From: Ruminococcus sp.
GTDB lineage: Bacteria > Bacillota > Clostridia > Oscillospirales > Ruminococcaceae
Direction of reading: 5' to 3'
Length of the DNA: 35,883 bases
NCBI GenBank assembly: GCA_017460665.1
Contig: JAFUAO010000103.1
Location: 1 to 35,883, forward strand
The position numbers and the translations under genes are program-made. Of the stretch, positions 23,137 to 31,342 are shown piece by piece (positions within the stretch are counted from its first letter, which is position 1; each line of letters opens with the position of its first letter). The notes under the pieces are model-generated. The model ran no database searches. It was not told where the DNA came from and worked only from the letters and a program-made list of their open reading frames with translations.

Positions 23137-24431
23137 ATTTTAAGCTCCTCCACGTTACTAAAAATAGAGTTCTGCTGTATCTTATCATAATAAAGGAACA
23201 TGATGAAGATGATGAGCAGCTCATACCGGTAAAGGTAGAAATCGAAATTTGCTGACAGGAAGAAAGCGATGGCTGAATAGGCAAGTATCCTGTAGCTCTG
23301 CTGGTCATTAAGTCCCGCCTTTTTCTTATAGAAAAGGCACACATAGACAGCTATCGCAAAGGGTACCAGTGCCAGAAGTCCGCCTCGGTAGAGCAGCTCC
23401 AGCAGGACATTATGCATATGGTTATAGGTCGTCTTCAGGATCGTTACCGTTTCCTGCTCCCAGCCGAAGCCGATGAGGAAGCGGTCCTTCAGCAGTGCGA
23501 TACATCTTTTCCAGATAGTGACACGGGCCTGAAGGCTGTGCTGCTTATTGAAATACTTCTTGAAAATGAACATCATTCCCTCAAGGAGCCGTCCGAAGGT
23601 CAGCAGCACATCGAACCCCACGCACAGGAGGATATATGTTCTCAGGTTGAGCTTGCGCTTATCCAGCTTCCTGCTGCCGATGGAGAACTTATTGAAGATC
23701 CCTTCGCTGACCATGAAGACACCGAACACGAAAAATCCGATGAGGCCAGCCACCGACCACTGTGTAAAGAAGCAGAATATGGCGAACAGCAGATACCCCC
23801 ATGCAAAGGGCTTCAGCTTAGGCGCATAGGTATATACATACACAAAAAGCGCCGAGAGCACACCGATCACGATGAAGTATGATGCATTGGCATGGGTCAG
23901 GAGGAACCAGTTCTCTGAGAAGGATCTTCCCATGGTGGAGTTCATTCCCGAGCGCATACCCTTGTTATGGAATATCAGTATGGTACACAGGTGCAAAAAG
24001 GTCCAAAAGATGCTCATGGACAGGAATCCCTTAAAGAAATTCTTGGTATGGAAGCACAATCCCGAGCTGACTACGCAAATGAACCCGATAGTCTCGATGG
24101 TATTTTGCAGCGCATCGAAGAAATTCGCATTCCTGTAATTGAGCAGTGTCGAAAGGACATAGCAAACGACATAAGAGAAGGAGAACAGCAGCAGGGCGCT
24201 GTCCTTCTTCTGGTATTTTCCGTGCTTCAGATACAGGAACATCGCCACACCGAAAAGGCACACAAAGATCGTATACAGCTTCCACAGCTTATTGATCGTT
24301 GAGCCGATGACATAGTGGGCCGGCTTGATGAACGCCGTAGTCATGAGAGCATACATCAGGGTGATCAGCGTCCCTCTTGTAATATACGGTTTTATTGGAG
24401 AGACCGAAAATCTGGTCCTGATCTTACTCAC
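23133..24431 (-). CDS. O-antigen ligase/Wzy-like polysaccharide polymerase
   Basis: A 432-residue integral membrane protein with about ten or more hydrophobic helices and a long extracellular loop before the last helices. That loop carries the RVTIWKRCIALLKDRFLIGFGWEQETV and TYNHMHNVLLELLYRGG segments typical of the Wzy_C/O-antigen ligase family. It probably joins lipid-linked repeat units outside the membrane. The start is GTG, 21 bases after the Stealth gene, with an AGGTG ribosome site. It works with the Wzx flippase and Wzz-like protein in this window. Confidence 0.85.
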   Translation of the reverse strand: MSKIRTRFSVSPIKPYITRGTLITLMYALMTTAFIKPAHYVIGSTINKLWKLYTIFVCLFGVAMFLYLKHGKYQKKDSALLLFSFSYVVCYVLSTLLNYRNANFFDALQNTIETIGFICVVSSGLCFHTKNFFKGFLSMSIFWTFLHLCTILIFHNKGMRSGMNSTMGRSFSENWFLLTHANASYFIVIGVLSALFVYVYTYAPKLKPFAWGYLLFAIFCFFTQWSVAGLIGFFVFGVFMVSEGIFNKFSIGSRKLDKRKLNLRTYILLCVGFDVLLTFGRLLEGMMFIFKKYFNKQHSLQARVTIWKRCIALLKDRFLIGFGWEQETVTILKTTYNHMHNVLLELLYRGGLLALVPFAIAVYVCLFYKKKAGLNDQQSYRILAYSAIAFFLSANFDFYLYRYELLIIFIMFLYYDKIQQNSIFSNVEELKI

Positions 24432-24452
24432 TGCATTAGCACCTGCTTACAA

Positions 24453-25481
24453 TTATTTTTCAAAGCTCGACTTCTTGGGGAGAGCGTACTCAAAAGCGTC
24501 AATGATCTCTTTCTTAGCTTTCTCAAAGTCCTGCTGAGTAGGCAGAAGATCCATGTCATTGAGGCAAAGCATCTTGTATCTCCTGTTGCGGATAGCGTCG
24601 TCGATCCTTGCATTGGTAGGACGGATAGAGATCGCTCTTCCCAGCTTCTTGACATTTATCGGCTCAAAATTGCCGGAAGCGAGCTGCCAGTAGCGGAACA
24701 TATACTGGCTGACATCACGGCTGTCACGGAACTTTCTCTTCGATGTAGCGTCCAAGAGGTCATGCTCCTTCTTCCAAACGGTCTCGATAGTGCTCTTTAG
24801 GATCGGCACAGGGAGATGCTCGTTGGCGAAGCCCACGAACTCATGATAGTGGAAGTTGAACACATTGCACACGAAGTTCTTCATGCCGATCTTGAAGGGA
24901 TCGAACCACTTGCCCTTGTTCCTCTTGAGGGACTTTTTCATAGAGAAATGGCTGTTTATAGCCGCAGTCATATTCACATAGATATGGGTCATGATGCCGC
25001 CGTCGTGCTTAGGGAGTATGCCATAGATACGGGGCGGATGGACAGGCTTCCCGTGCTTAAAAAACAGGTCGGGAGAGACCTTGTCCGTCAGGAACATATC
25101 GTCGTTGAAATAAACGATCTTGTCTGAGAGCCCCTTGATCCTATGGATATTCAGCTCAATAGGGTGTGAGCTGAAGGTAGGCAGGTACTCCTCAGGCATA
25201 TAATCGGAATGTTTAACGTGTACCAGCTTTTTACAGTCTAAGTTGAGCCACTCCGGGACATGGCCCTCGGTGATGAAATAGACCTTGTTCACCCAAGGGG
25301 CATAATTCTCGACTGCACGGAACCAGTATTTAAGGTTGTCCCAATCACGGTAGCGTGAGTCACGGTCATCGGAGGCTTCCTCTATGACTTCGCCCGAATA
25401 CTGGGCTTTTTTTCTTCTCCAGGCCGGGTCTCCACCGTCCACCCAGATCATTACAAAATCTATCTTTTCCAAGAACAGCAC
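24453..25481 (-). CDS. Stealth-family sugar-phosphate transferase
   Basis: A protein of about 342 residues of the Stealth family, which moves hexose-1-phosphate from a nucleotide sugar to build phosphodiester-linked glycans. The conserved blocks are visible in order: CR1 (IDFVMIWVDGGDPAW), CR2 (SRYRDWDNLKYWFRAVENY, NKVYFITEG, DKIVYFNDDMFL), then CR3 and CR4 near VGFANEHLPVPIL and SQYMFRYWQLASG. The GTG at 25481 is close behind AAAGGAT, so the TTG a few codons later may be the true start. It is tightly packed between licD (5-base gap) and the polymerase gene. It implies a polymer with sugar phosphate linkages. Confidence 0.9.
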   Translation of the reverse strand: MLFLEKIDFVMIWVDGGDPAWRRKKAQYSGEVIEEASDDRDSRYRDWDNLKYWFRAVENYAPWVNKVYFITEGHVPEWLNLDCKKLVHVKHSDYMPEEYLPTFSSHPIELNIHRIKGLSDKIVYFNDDMFLTDKVSPDLFFKHGKPVHPPRIYGILPKHDGGIMTHIYVNMTAAINSHFSMKKSLKRNKGKWFDPFKIGMKNFVCNVFNFHYHEFVGFANEHLPVPILKSTIETVWKKEHDLLDATSKRKFRDSRDVSQYMFRYWQLASGNFEPINVKKLGRAISIRPTNARIDDAIRNRRYKMLCLNDMDLLPTQQDFEKAKKEIIDAFEYALPKKSSFEK

Positions 25482-25486
25482 ATCCT

Positions 25487-26293
25487 TTACTTTGAGATCT
25501 CGGTATTATGGTGATTGCGGTCATCCGCCGCAGGAGGAGTCATATAGTCGCCGTACATCTGGGTCAAGATCTTATCATAGGCCGAGGGCCCTACGAGAGA
25601 GATGTCCTCGAAGGGATACTTAACGGCCTTATCGTAGTAGGCTCTCGGGAAGATCTCCTTCTCCGACCAAGCGCCCATAAGGTTAGCGACATATTTTGAA
25701 TCGCTGTACTTGTATTTTTTCAGCAGCCTGTCGATCTTATCCAAGATCTTCTTATAGCTGAGGACCTTATTGAGCTTCAAGGTCTTTCCCAGCCAGATCA
25801 GCAGGTTATGCATTTTTCCTCTGTGGCTGTCGTACATGATATTGTCGATCAGCGAGAACTTATACAGCAGCTTCTGGAACATGATCCTCTTGATATGGAT
25901 CTTTCTTTTCAGCTTATTGTTGGGGAGCCCGTCCAGAGGGAAGAGGTCCACCCACACGCTCAGCTCCACATCGTGCTCGCCCCTGTGCTTGATGACCTTG
26001 ACCTCATCGTTGGTCAGCTTAGCGAAGTAGGAGATATGGGTATCGTCGGTGTGGTAGGTAGTAAGGGTGAACTTGTTCTTCTCCAGTATTTTCAAAAGGC
26101 GCTCATAGTCCTCACGGGGGAAGCCCAGGTCGATATCGTCGTCCCACGGGATAAAGCCCTTATGCCGGACGCAGCCTAACAGCGTCCCGCCAAGGGCGTA
26201 GTATCTTATCCTGTTCTCATGACAGACCTTGATGAGCTCCATGACGATCTTTTTGGAGGCGGCCTGTACCTCATTCAAAGAATTATTATCCAT
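25487..26293 (-). CDS. LicD-family phosphotransferase
   Basis: A 268-residue cytosolic enzyme of the LicD family, which adds phosphocholine or other phosphoalcohol or phosphosugar groups from CDP donors onto glycans. The catalytic region GGTLLGCVRHKGFIPWDDDIDL (about 35-56) is intact. A start six codons upstream exists, but AAGGA eight bases before the ATG at 26293 favours this one, which also overlaps the stop of the preceding gene. No choline uptake or kinase genes are present; with TagD and GpsA nearby, CDP-glycerol is a plausible donor. That choice is inference. Confidence 0.88.
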   Translation of the reverse strand: MDNNSLNEVQAASKKIVMELIKVCHENRIRYYALGGTLLGCVRHKGFIPWDDDIDLGFPREDYERLLKILEKNKFTLTTYHTDDTHISYFAKLTNDEVKVIKHRGEHDVELSVWVDLFPLDGLPNNKLKRKIHIKRIMFQKLLYKFSLIDNIMYDSHRGKMHNLLIWLGKTLKLNKVLSYKKILDKIDRLLKKYKYSDSKYVANLMGAWSEKEIFPRAYYDKAVKYPFEDISLVGPSAYDKILTQMYGDYMTPPAADDRNHHNTEISK

Positions 26294-27059
26294 TTTTCTG
26301 TTCCTTATCATAAGATCTGCTGATCTTGATAGCCTTTCTGATATACATAATGCTTGCGATGATGCACGATCCGCCGTAATACAGCAGACAGTAGAGCACG
26401 ATCAGGTCTACGAAGCCAAAGATCACTGACAAAAGTATCGCAATGGGGAGAAGTCCGCCGACGCCCAGCTCTGACTCGATCCTTACACGAAGGCTGCCCA
26501 CCTGAGAGTGATCGGTACGCTTGTCCTCGAGCTCAGGCAGGATCCCCTGCTTGACGTGCTTGTTGTACTCAGCGTTGAATTTCTGATAGATAAGGCGCAT
26601 GAGGGTATCAGCGGAGGAAGCCAAGGCACCTGCCAGCACGATCCAGATACAGCCCTTATCCACCAGCACGCCGCCGGTGTTGTAAGCGCAGACTCCCATA
26701 CAGGTACACATGAGCGCTACAAGGATATAGCTGCTTATACCGTCAGCGAACTCGCCGAAGAGCTGCTTGCGGACGCTCCTGGCCATATTGCCGTCTGTGC
26801 AGTCAAGGAGCAGCCAGATGTTTATGAGTATGGCTCCGGTAAGATTGAGCGCAAAGGAATCCGGCAGGAACATGAGACAGGCAGCTATAGCGACGACCGC
26901 CGAGAAATAGCTGACCTCGTTAGCGCCGATGCCGGCGCTGGAAAACAGCGAAGCGGTAACGAATGATGCCGGCCGGTAGAAGATCCTTGAAAGGATAGGA
27001 TCCTTCTTTCTCTTCCACGCCGGAAGGTTGTCGTAAAAGAACTTAGGTGTATACTTCAT
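26286..27059 (-). CDS. CDP-alcohol phosphotransferase-like membrane protein, last motif Asp replaced
   Basis: A 257-residue membrane protein with about six hydrophobic helices. It carries the CDP-alcohol phosphatidyltransferase motif: Asp86-x2-Asp89-Gly90-x2-Ala93-Arg94, then Gly102-x3-Asp106. The final aspartate expected at position 110, the general base in studied members, is serine. It may have a changed mechanism, a shifted base or lost activity. The start may be ATG 27059 (used here) or the GTG at 27071 that overlaps the tagD stop. It follows tagD, so it may transfer a phosphoglycerol-type group to a lipid or sugar carrier. Confidence 0.8.
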   Translation of the reverse strand: MKYTPKFFYDNLPAWKRKKDPILSRIFYRPASFVTASLFSSAGIGANEVSYFSAVVAIAACLMFLPDSFALNLTGAILINIWLLLDCTDGNMARSVRKQLFGEFADGISSYILVALMCTCMGVCAYNTGGVLVDKGCIWIVLAGALASSADTLMRLIYQKFNAEYNKHVKQGILPELEDKRTDHSQVGSLRVRIESELGVGGLLPIAILLSVIFGFVDLIVLYCLLYYGGSCIIASIMYIRKAIKISRSYDKEQKNG

Positions 27060-27067
27060 AGCGCATC

Positions 27068-27463
27068 TCACTTGCCGTTCAGGTCGTGCTTGATCTGCGT
27101 GGTGCTGATCTCAGGCGTGCGCTCGAGATATACCACCTCAGCGCCCTCCTCCTTCAGGAAGTCGAACTTGCCCTTCCAGTCATCGCCGATAACGAAGGTA
27201 TCGACGTGATACTCGTGGATGTCGGACTTTTTCTGCTCCCAGCTCTCCTCAGGGATAACAAGGTCTACATAGCGGATAGCCTCAAGGAGCATCTTTCTCT
27301 TCTCGTATGAGAAATAGCACTTCTTCTGCTTCTCTCTCCAGTTGAACTCGTCTGTGGAAAGGGCGACTATGAGGTAATCCCCCTGTTCCTTAGCTCTGCG
27401 AAGGAGGTTGATATGACCGTAGTGGAGCATATCGAAGGTGCCGTATGTTATAACTCTTTTCAT
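27068..27463 (-). CDS. tagD: Glycerol-3-phosphate cytidylyltransferase
   Basis: A 131-residue enzyme making CDP-glycerol from CTP and sn-glycerol-3-phosphate. It is a near complete match to the small TagD family in length and motifs: GTFDMLHYGHINLL (about 8-21), the EEQ-like EESWEQK segment, and the closing RTPEISTTQIK. A codon three upstream could also start, but AAAGGATG fits the ATG at 27463. GpsA, encoded by the divergent arm, supplies the substrate. The following gene is a CDP-alcohol phosphotransferase-like protein, so the two probably act in sequence. Confidence 0.92.
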   Translation of the reverse strand: MKRVITYGTFDMLHYGHINLLRRAKEQGDYLIVALSTDEFNWREKQKKCYFSYEKRKMLLEAIRYVDLVIPEESWEQKKSDIHEYHVDTFVIGDDWKGKFDFLKEEGAEVVYLERTPEISTTQIKHDLNGK

Positions 27464-27508
27464 TTGAATCATCCTTTTGTTTTGATTATTTCACTGCTCA
27501 AAAGCAGA

Positions 27509-28513
27509 TCAGTGCCTGTAGATAAAGGGCCTTCCGTAGGCCTGGAGAAGTCCTGAGAAGCCGATCATCAGCTTTCTGGGGATCTTTTTGCACAGCTTGA
27601 TGTAAGCTCCCCGCAGACCGGACTCTTTTTTAGCCGGCCAGAGAGGCGTATCGCTCCAAGGGCTGAGGGCCTTATATTTCAGCCATTCTCCCCGATACTT
27701 GTGGCCGCAGCCCTCATACCAAGGCCGCTTGCTGAGGAAGCTGGTGGTGAAGTGGATCAGCACAGGGTCGGCCACAGCCTCCCTGACCTCCTTTTCGGAG
27801 TAATAATCCACGGGCTTCCTGTAGGTCAGCAGCTCAGGATAGGTGAAATCGTAGAAAATGGTCACGGAATTGAACCTTGGGTGGAAGCACAGCGTATCCT
27901 TTGAGAGGACGGCGTTCAGTGCGCCCTGATCGCCCTGCTGGATCCTTCCTCCACGCTTCTTGATGAATCTCAGCAGGCGCTTCTCCACCTGCTGCTCCTT
28001 CCAGCGCACAAGGTCTATGAGCATGACGCCGGAATTGAACATGACATCATGGGGCTGAAGGTCGATGTTCCTGCGGTACTGCTTGCTGAAGGCGTCCTTC
28101 AGGGCGGCTATGGTCTTGCCCTTCATATCCATCGACCACAGCTCAGTGATCGACTTTTTGATGATGATGTCACAGTCCAGGTACAGCACTCTCTCCAGCT
28201 CCTTGGGAAGGTCGCTGGAAACGAAGAGCCTTGCGTACTGGCTCAGTGAGCCACGGTCGGTGTTCACATCCATCGAGAGGATCTTGCTTATGTCCCTTGC
28301 GGAGATGAACCTGATGCCGCTGCGGCCGTATCTCCCGCTGAGAGAGCTCAGCTTCTCCCGGTTCTCCTTGGAGATGCCGCTGTCCAGCACATACACTACG
28401 ATGTCCTCGGCGTCCTTGCTGTTCTCATAAAGAGACACCAGTGACACTCCCAGCACCTCTGCAAATCCGTTATCGGATGCATAGACGATATGCGGTATTT
28501 TTTTATCAAACAT
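27509..28513 (-). CDS. Glycosyltransferase family 8
   Basis: A 334-residue GT-A fold retaining glycosyltransferase (GT8; LgtC or general-stress GspA type). Visible features are the N-terminal HIVYASDNGFAEVLGVSLVSLYEN, the metal-binding Asp113-Cys-Asp115 in RVLYLDCDIII, FNSGVMLIDLVRW, GDQGALNAVL and IHFTTSFLSKRPW. It would add glucose or galactose from a UDP-sugar to the growing repeat unit. It is the first gene of the minus-strand arm, with a promoter 108 bases upstream and GGTGATC as ribosome site. The acceptor and sugar are unknown. Confidence 0.9.
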   Translation of the reverse strand: MFDKKIPHIVYASDNGFAEVLGVSLVSLYENSKDAEDIVVYVLDSGISKENREKLSSLSGRYGRSGIRFISARDISKILSMDVNTDRGSLSQYARLFVSSDLPKELERVLYLDCDIIIKKSITELWSMDMKGKTIAALKDAFSKQYRRNIDLQPHDVMFNSGVMLIDLVRWKEQQVEKRLLRFIKKRGGRIQQGDQGALNAVLSKDTLCFHPRFNSVTIFYDFTYPELLTYRKPVDYYSEKEVREAVADPVLIHFTTSFLSKRPWYEGCGHKYRGEWLKYKALSPWSDTPLWPAKKESGLRGAYIKLCKKIPRKLMIGFSGLLQAYGRPFIYRH

Positions 28514-28620
28514 ATTTCGATCACCGTAACAGGTTATTTCAGCCGGCCGTGCAAAGCTCGCAAGTCCGCCTGATAACGGGATAGAACAGGGCTTTCCCCC
28601 TATACAGTATACCCTTTTTT

Positions 28621-28649
28621 ATTTTAGCATACGATCCAGAGTTTGTCAA
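28621..28649 (-). promoter_or_regulatory. Promoter of the minus-strand polymer operon
   Basis: On the minus strand, TTGACA (28644-28649) and TAAAAT (28621-28626) are 17 bases apart. The promoter is expected to drive the seven genes from GT8 to the pyruvyl transferase. Confidence 0.85.
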
Positions 28650-28694
28650 GACCGAGTTACAGCAATAAAAAGCTCCCCGAATGAAGATGCTGTA

Positions 28695-28723
28695 TTGACT
28701 TTTTTAGGCAAACGTGATATAAT
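28695..28723 (+). promoter_or_regulatory. Promoter of the plus-strand polymer operon
   Basis: TTGACT (28695-28700), a 17-base spacer and TATAAT (28718-28723) lie 69 bases before gpsA. The -35 boxes of the two divergent promoters are only 45 bases apart. Confidence 0.88.
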
Positions 28724-28792
28724 GTGTTATACATTTCATCTATAATGTGTAAAACGCAAGACAGATAAGAAAAAATTTGGAGGAACGACAGC

Positions 28793-29797
28793 ATGAAAAT
28801 ATCGATATTAGGCGCAGGAACATGGGGCATCGCACTGGCGAAGATGCTCTGTATCAGCGGCCATGAGGTGACCGTTTGGTCCGCCTTAGCCCCTGAGATC
28901 GAACACCTTACTGCTACTCACACCCACCCTATCTTCCCCGATATACAGCTCCCGGAGGAGCTTTGCTATACAGCCGATACAGAGACTGCCTGTAAGGGCA
29001 GGGACGTGCTCCTGATCGCCGTCCCCTCACCGTATATCCGCTCTACCGCCCGATCGGCCGCCCCTTTCCTTGAGAAGGGCCAGATCCTGGTCAGCGTGGC
29101 AAAGGGCATCGAGGAGGCCACTCTCTTCTCCATGACTGAGGTCATCGAGGACGAGCTGGGGCCGCTGGTCAGCGAAAAAGACCTAAAGATCGCTGCTCTG
29201 TCCGGACCCACTCACGCAGAGGAGGTCATCCGGAGCATCCCCACTACCATAATCTCTGCCTGTTCGGATATAGATACAGCTCAGTTCATACAGGAGATCT
29301 TCATGAACACCTGCATGAGAGTGTACACGAATACCGATATCAAGGGCGTTGAGCTGTGCGGAGCCTTAAAGAACATCATCGCCCTTGCTTCCGGCGTGCT
29401 CAGCGGCCTGAACTACGGCGACAATATCAAGGCCGCCCTCATAACCCGTGGTCTTGCCGAGATCAAGCGCCTCGGCGTAGAGCTGGGCTGCTGCGAGCAG
29501 ACCTTCTACGGACTTGCAGGCATGGGCGACCTCATCGTTACCTGCCTGAGCGTCCACAGCCGAAACTATAAGGCAGGCATACTCATCGGAAAAGGCTATT
29601 CTCCGCAGGAGTCCGCCAAGGAGGTGGGCATGGTCGTCGAGGGCATCAACGCTATCAAGCCTGCTATGCGCCTGTCTGAGAAGACCGGCGTGGAGCTGCC
29701 CATAATCTCTGCTGTGAACTCCGTTGTCTATGAGGGGGCCTCTCCTGCCGAAATGGTAGACCGGCTCATGCAGAGATCCATGCGGTCTGAGATCTGA
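28793..29797 (+). CDS. gpsA: NAD(P)-dependent glycerol-3-phosphate dehydrogenase
   Basis: A 334-residue cytosolic enzyme reducing dihydroxyacetone phosphate to sn-glycerol-3-phosphate. The Rossmann motif GAGTWG is at residues 7-12. The catalytic lysine is Lys193 in ELCGALKNIIALASG, and GLAGMGDLIVTC and the C-terminal NSVVYEG segments are typical. The ribosome site GGAGG precedes the start. Heading the plus arm of the polymer locus, it may be a dedicated copy that feeds TagD, or the cell's only gpsA serving lipids as well. Confidence 0.93.
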   Translation: MKISILGAGTWGIALAKMLCISGHEVTVWSALAPEIEHLTATHTHPIFPDIQLPEELCYTADTETACKGRDVLLIAVPSPYIRSTARSAAPFLEKGQILVSVAKGIEEATLFSMTEVIEDELGPLVSEKDLKIAALSGPTHAEEVIRSIPTTIISACSDIDTAQFIQEIFMNTCMRVYTNTDIKGVELCGALKNIIALASGVLSGLNYGDNIKAALITRGLAEIKRLGVELGCCEQTFYGLAGMGDLIVTCLSVHSRNYKAGILIGKGYSPQESAKEVGMVVEGINAIKPAMRLSEKTGVELPIISAVNSVVYEGASPAEMVDRLMQRSMRSEI

Positions 29798-29888
29798 CAG
29801 GCGCTCTCCCCGGAGCCTATCCGTTATCCGCCGCCGGAGAGAAGTCTGACTTCCCTCTCCTGCGAGCCCGATGAAAGGAAAATATAAA

Positions 29889-31298
29889 TTGAGCCGAGAA
29901 AGCAAACTTGCAAAAAATACAGGCATACTGGCCATAGGCACCTTCCTGCCCAAGCTGGCGTCGTTCATCACCCTGCCTATCCTGACAGGCTGTATGACCA
30001 AGGAGGAGATGGGAAACTACGACCTGATCACGGTCCTGGTCTCACTGATCCTTCCCACAGCCACACTCCAGATCCAGTCCGCTGCATTCAGATTTCTGAT
30101 CGACATAAGAAAAGACGAGAAAAAGATCAAAGCGATCGTTTCTACGATCCTGACCTTCATAATACCTGTCTCGCTGGCAGCCCTGCTGATACTTTTCTTC
30201 GTCCTTCCGGGCATGGATCCTACCATCAAGCTGCTGATCTGCGGCTATTACTTCGCAGATATACTCGTCAACGCCGTCCGGCAGCTCGCAAGAGGACTTG
30301 AAAGGAACCTTGACTACTCCATAAGCGCTATCGTGAGCTCCCTTTTCAAGATGATCTTTGCGGTAGTATTCGTCTGGCACCTCAAATGGGGCCTCACCGG
30401 TTCGGTCATCGCTCTTATGGGAGCCTCGACCCTGTCCCTCGTCGTGATACTGATAAGATCCAAGATCTACCGCTATTACGACCCCAGGAGCTTCAGCACT
30501 GACTGCCTAAAGGAGATGCTGAAATACTCATGGCCCCTCATACCTAACGGTATGTCGATGTGGATCATGAGGCTCTCCGACAGATTCGTAGTCACCCTTT
30601 ATATGGGCGTCGCCGTCAATGCGGTCTATGCCGTTGCCAACAAGATCCCCTCTCTGCTGAATCTGGCACAGAGCACCTTCACTATGGCCTGGCAGGAGAA
30701 CGCCACCATCGTCTCAAAGGACGACGATGCAGATAAGTATTACTCCCTCATGTTCAGAACGATGTTCGACCTTGTAGCAGGCTTCCTGGGGATACTGATC
30801 TGTGCTACTCCCCTGCTGTTCAAGCTGTTCATCAGGGGCGACTACAGCGAGGCGTATTTCCAGATGCCGGTGCTCTTCATCGCAATGTTCTTCTACAGTA
30901 TGTCCTCCTTCCTGGGAGGCATCTATGTCGCTTATATGAAGACCAAGAGCATTGGCGTGACCACCACCGCTGCGGCCGTCTGCAACCTGGTCATCGACAT
31001 CGCTCTGATCAAGTTCATCGGCCTGTATGCAGCCTCAGGCTCTACCCTCATCAGCTATATGCTGCTGTTCGTTTTCAGAATGATCGACGTCCGCAAAATG
31101 GTAAAGATCTCATACAGCAAGCCGCATATGATCCTTATACTGGCGATCCTGCTGACAGAGTCCGTGCTCTGCTTCCTTCAGAAGCCTATACTCAACGTCA
31201 TCAACATCGTCTTCGGCGTGACTGTCTTCTTCTGGCTCAACAAGTCCCTTGTGCGTGCAGTTTTCAACAAGGGCATGAAAATATTGAAAAAGCATTGA
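29889..31298 (+). CDS. Wzx-like polysaccharide flippase (MOP superfamily)
   Basis: An integral membrane protein of about 469 residues with 12-14 hydrophobic helices that flips lipid-linked repeat units across the membrane. N-terminal ESKLAKNTGILAIGTFLPKLASFITLPILT and a conserved Arg and Pro pattern fit the RfbX/Wzx branch. An ATG six codons upstream (29871) has no ribosome site, while AAAGGA lies nine bases before the TTG at 29889, so TTG is chosen as start. It works with the Wzy-like polymerase and Wzz-like protein here. The 73-base gap after gpsA shows a CTCTCC/GGAGAG pairing but no terminator. Confidence 0.88.
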   Translation: MSRESKLAKNTGILAIGTFLPKLASFITLPILTGCMTKEEMGNYDLITVLVSLILPTATLQIQSAAFRFLIDIRKDEKKIKAIVSTILTFIIPVSLAALLILFFVLPGMDPTIKLLICGYYFADILVNAVRQLARGLERNLDYSISAIVSSLFKMIFAVVFVWHLKWGLTGSVIALMGASTLSLVVILIRSKIYRYYDPRSFSTDCLKEMLKYSWPLIPNGMSMWIMRLSDRFVVTLYMGVAVNAVYAVANKIPSLLNLAQSTFTMAWQENATIVSKDDDADKYYSLMFRTMFDLVAGFLGILICATPLLFKLFIRGDYSEAYFQMPVLFIAMFFYSMSSFLGGIYVAYMKTKSIGVTTTAAAVCNLVIDIALIKFIGLYAASGSTLISYMLLFVFRMIDVRKMVKISYSKPHMILILAILLTESVLCFLQKPILNVINIVFGVTVFFWLNKSLVRAVFNKGMKILKKH

Positions 31299-31342
31299 GG
31301 CTCAGCTAAACAGCCTGCAATAAAGATCATTAGGAGGAAAAT

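Larger units (their letters stand above)
28514..28792. other. Divergent intergenic control region of the polymer locus
   Basis: The 279-base gap holds two back-to-back promoters described separately and a roughly 100-base untranslated leader on the GT8 side. That leader contains a GGGTATACTGTATAGGGGG stretch with a short ATAC/GTAT inverted repeat. No small gene or known riboswitch was recognised here. Confidence 0.5.
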
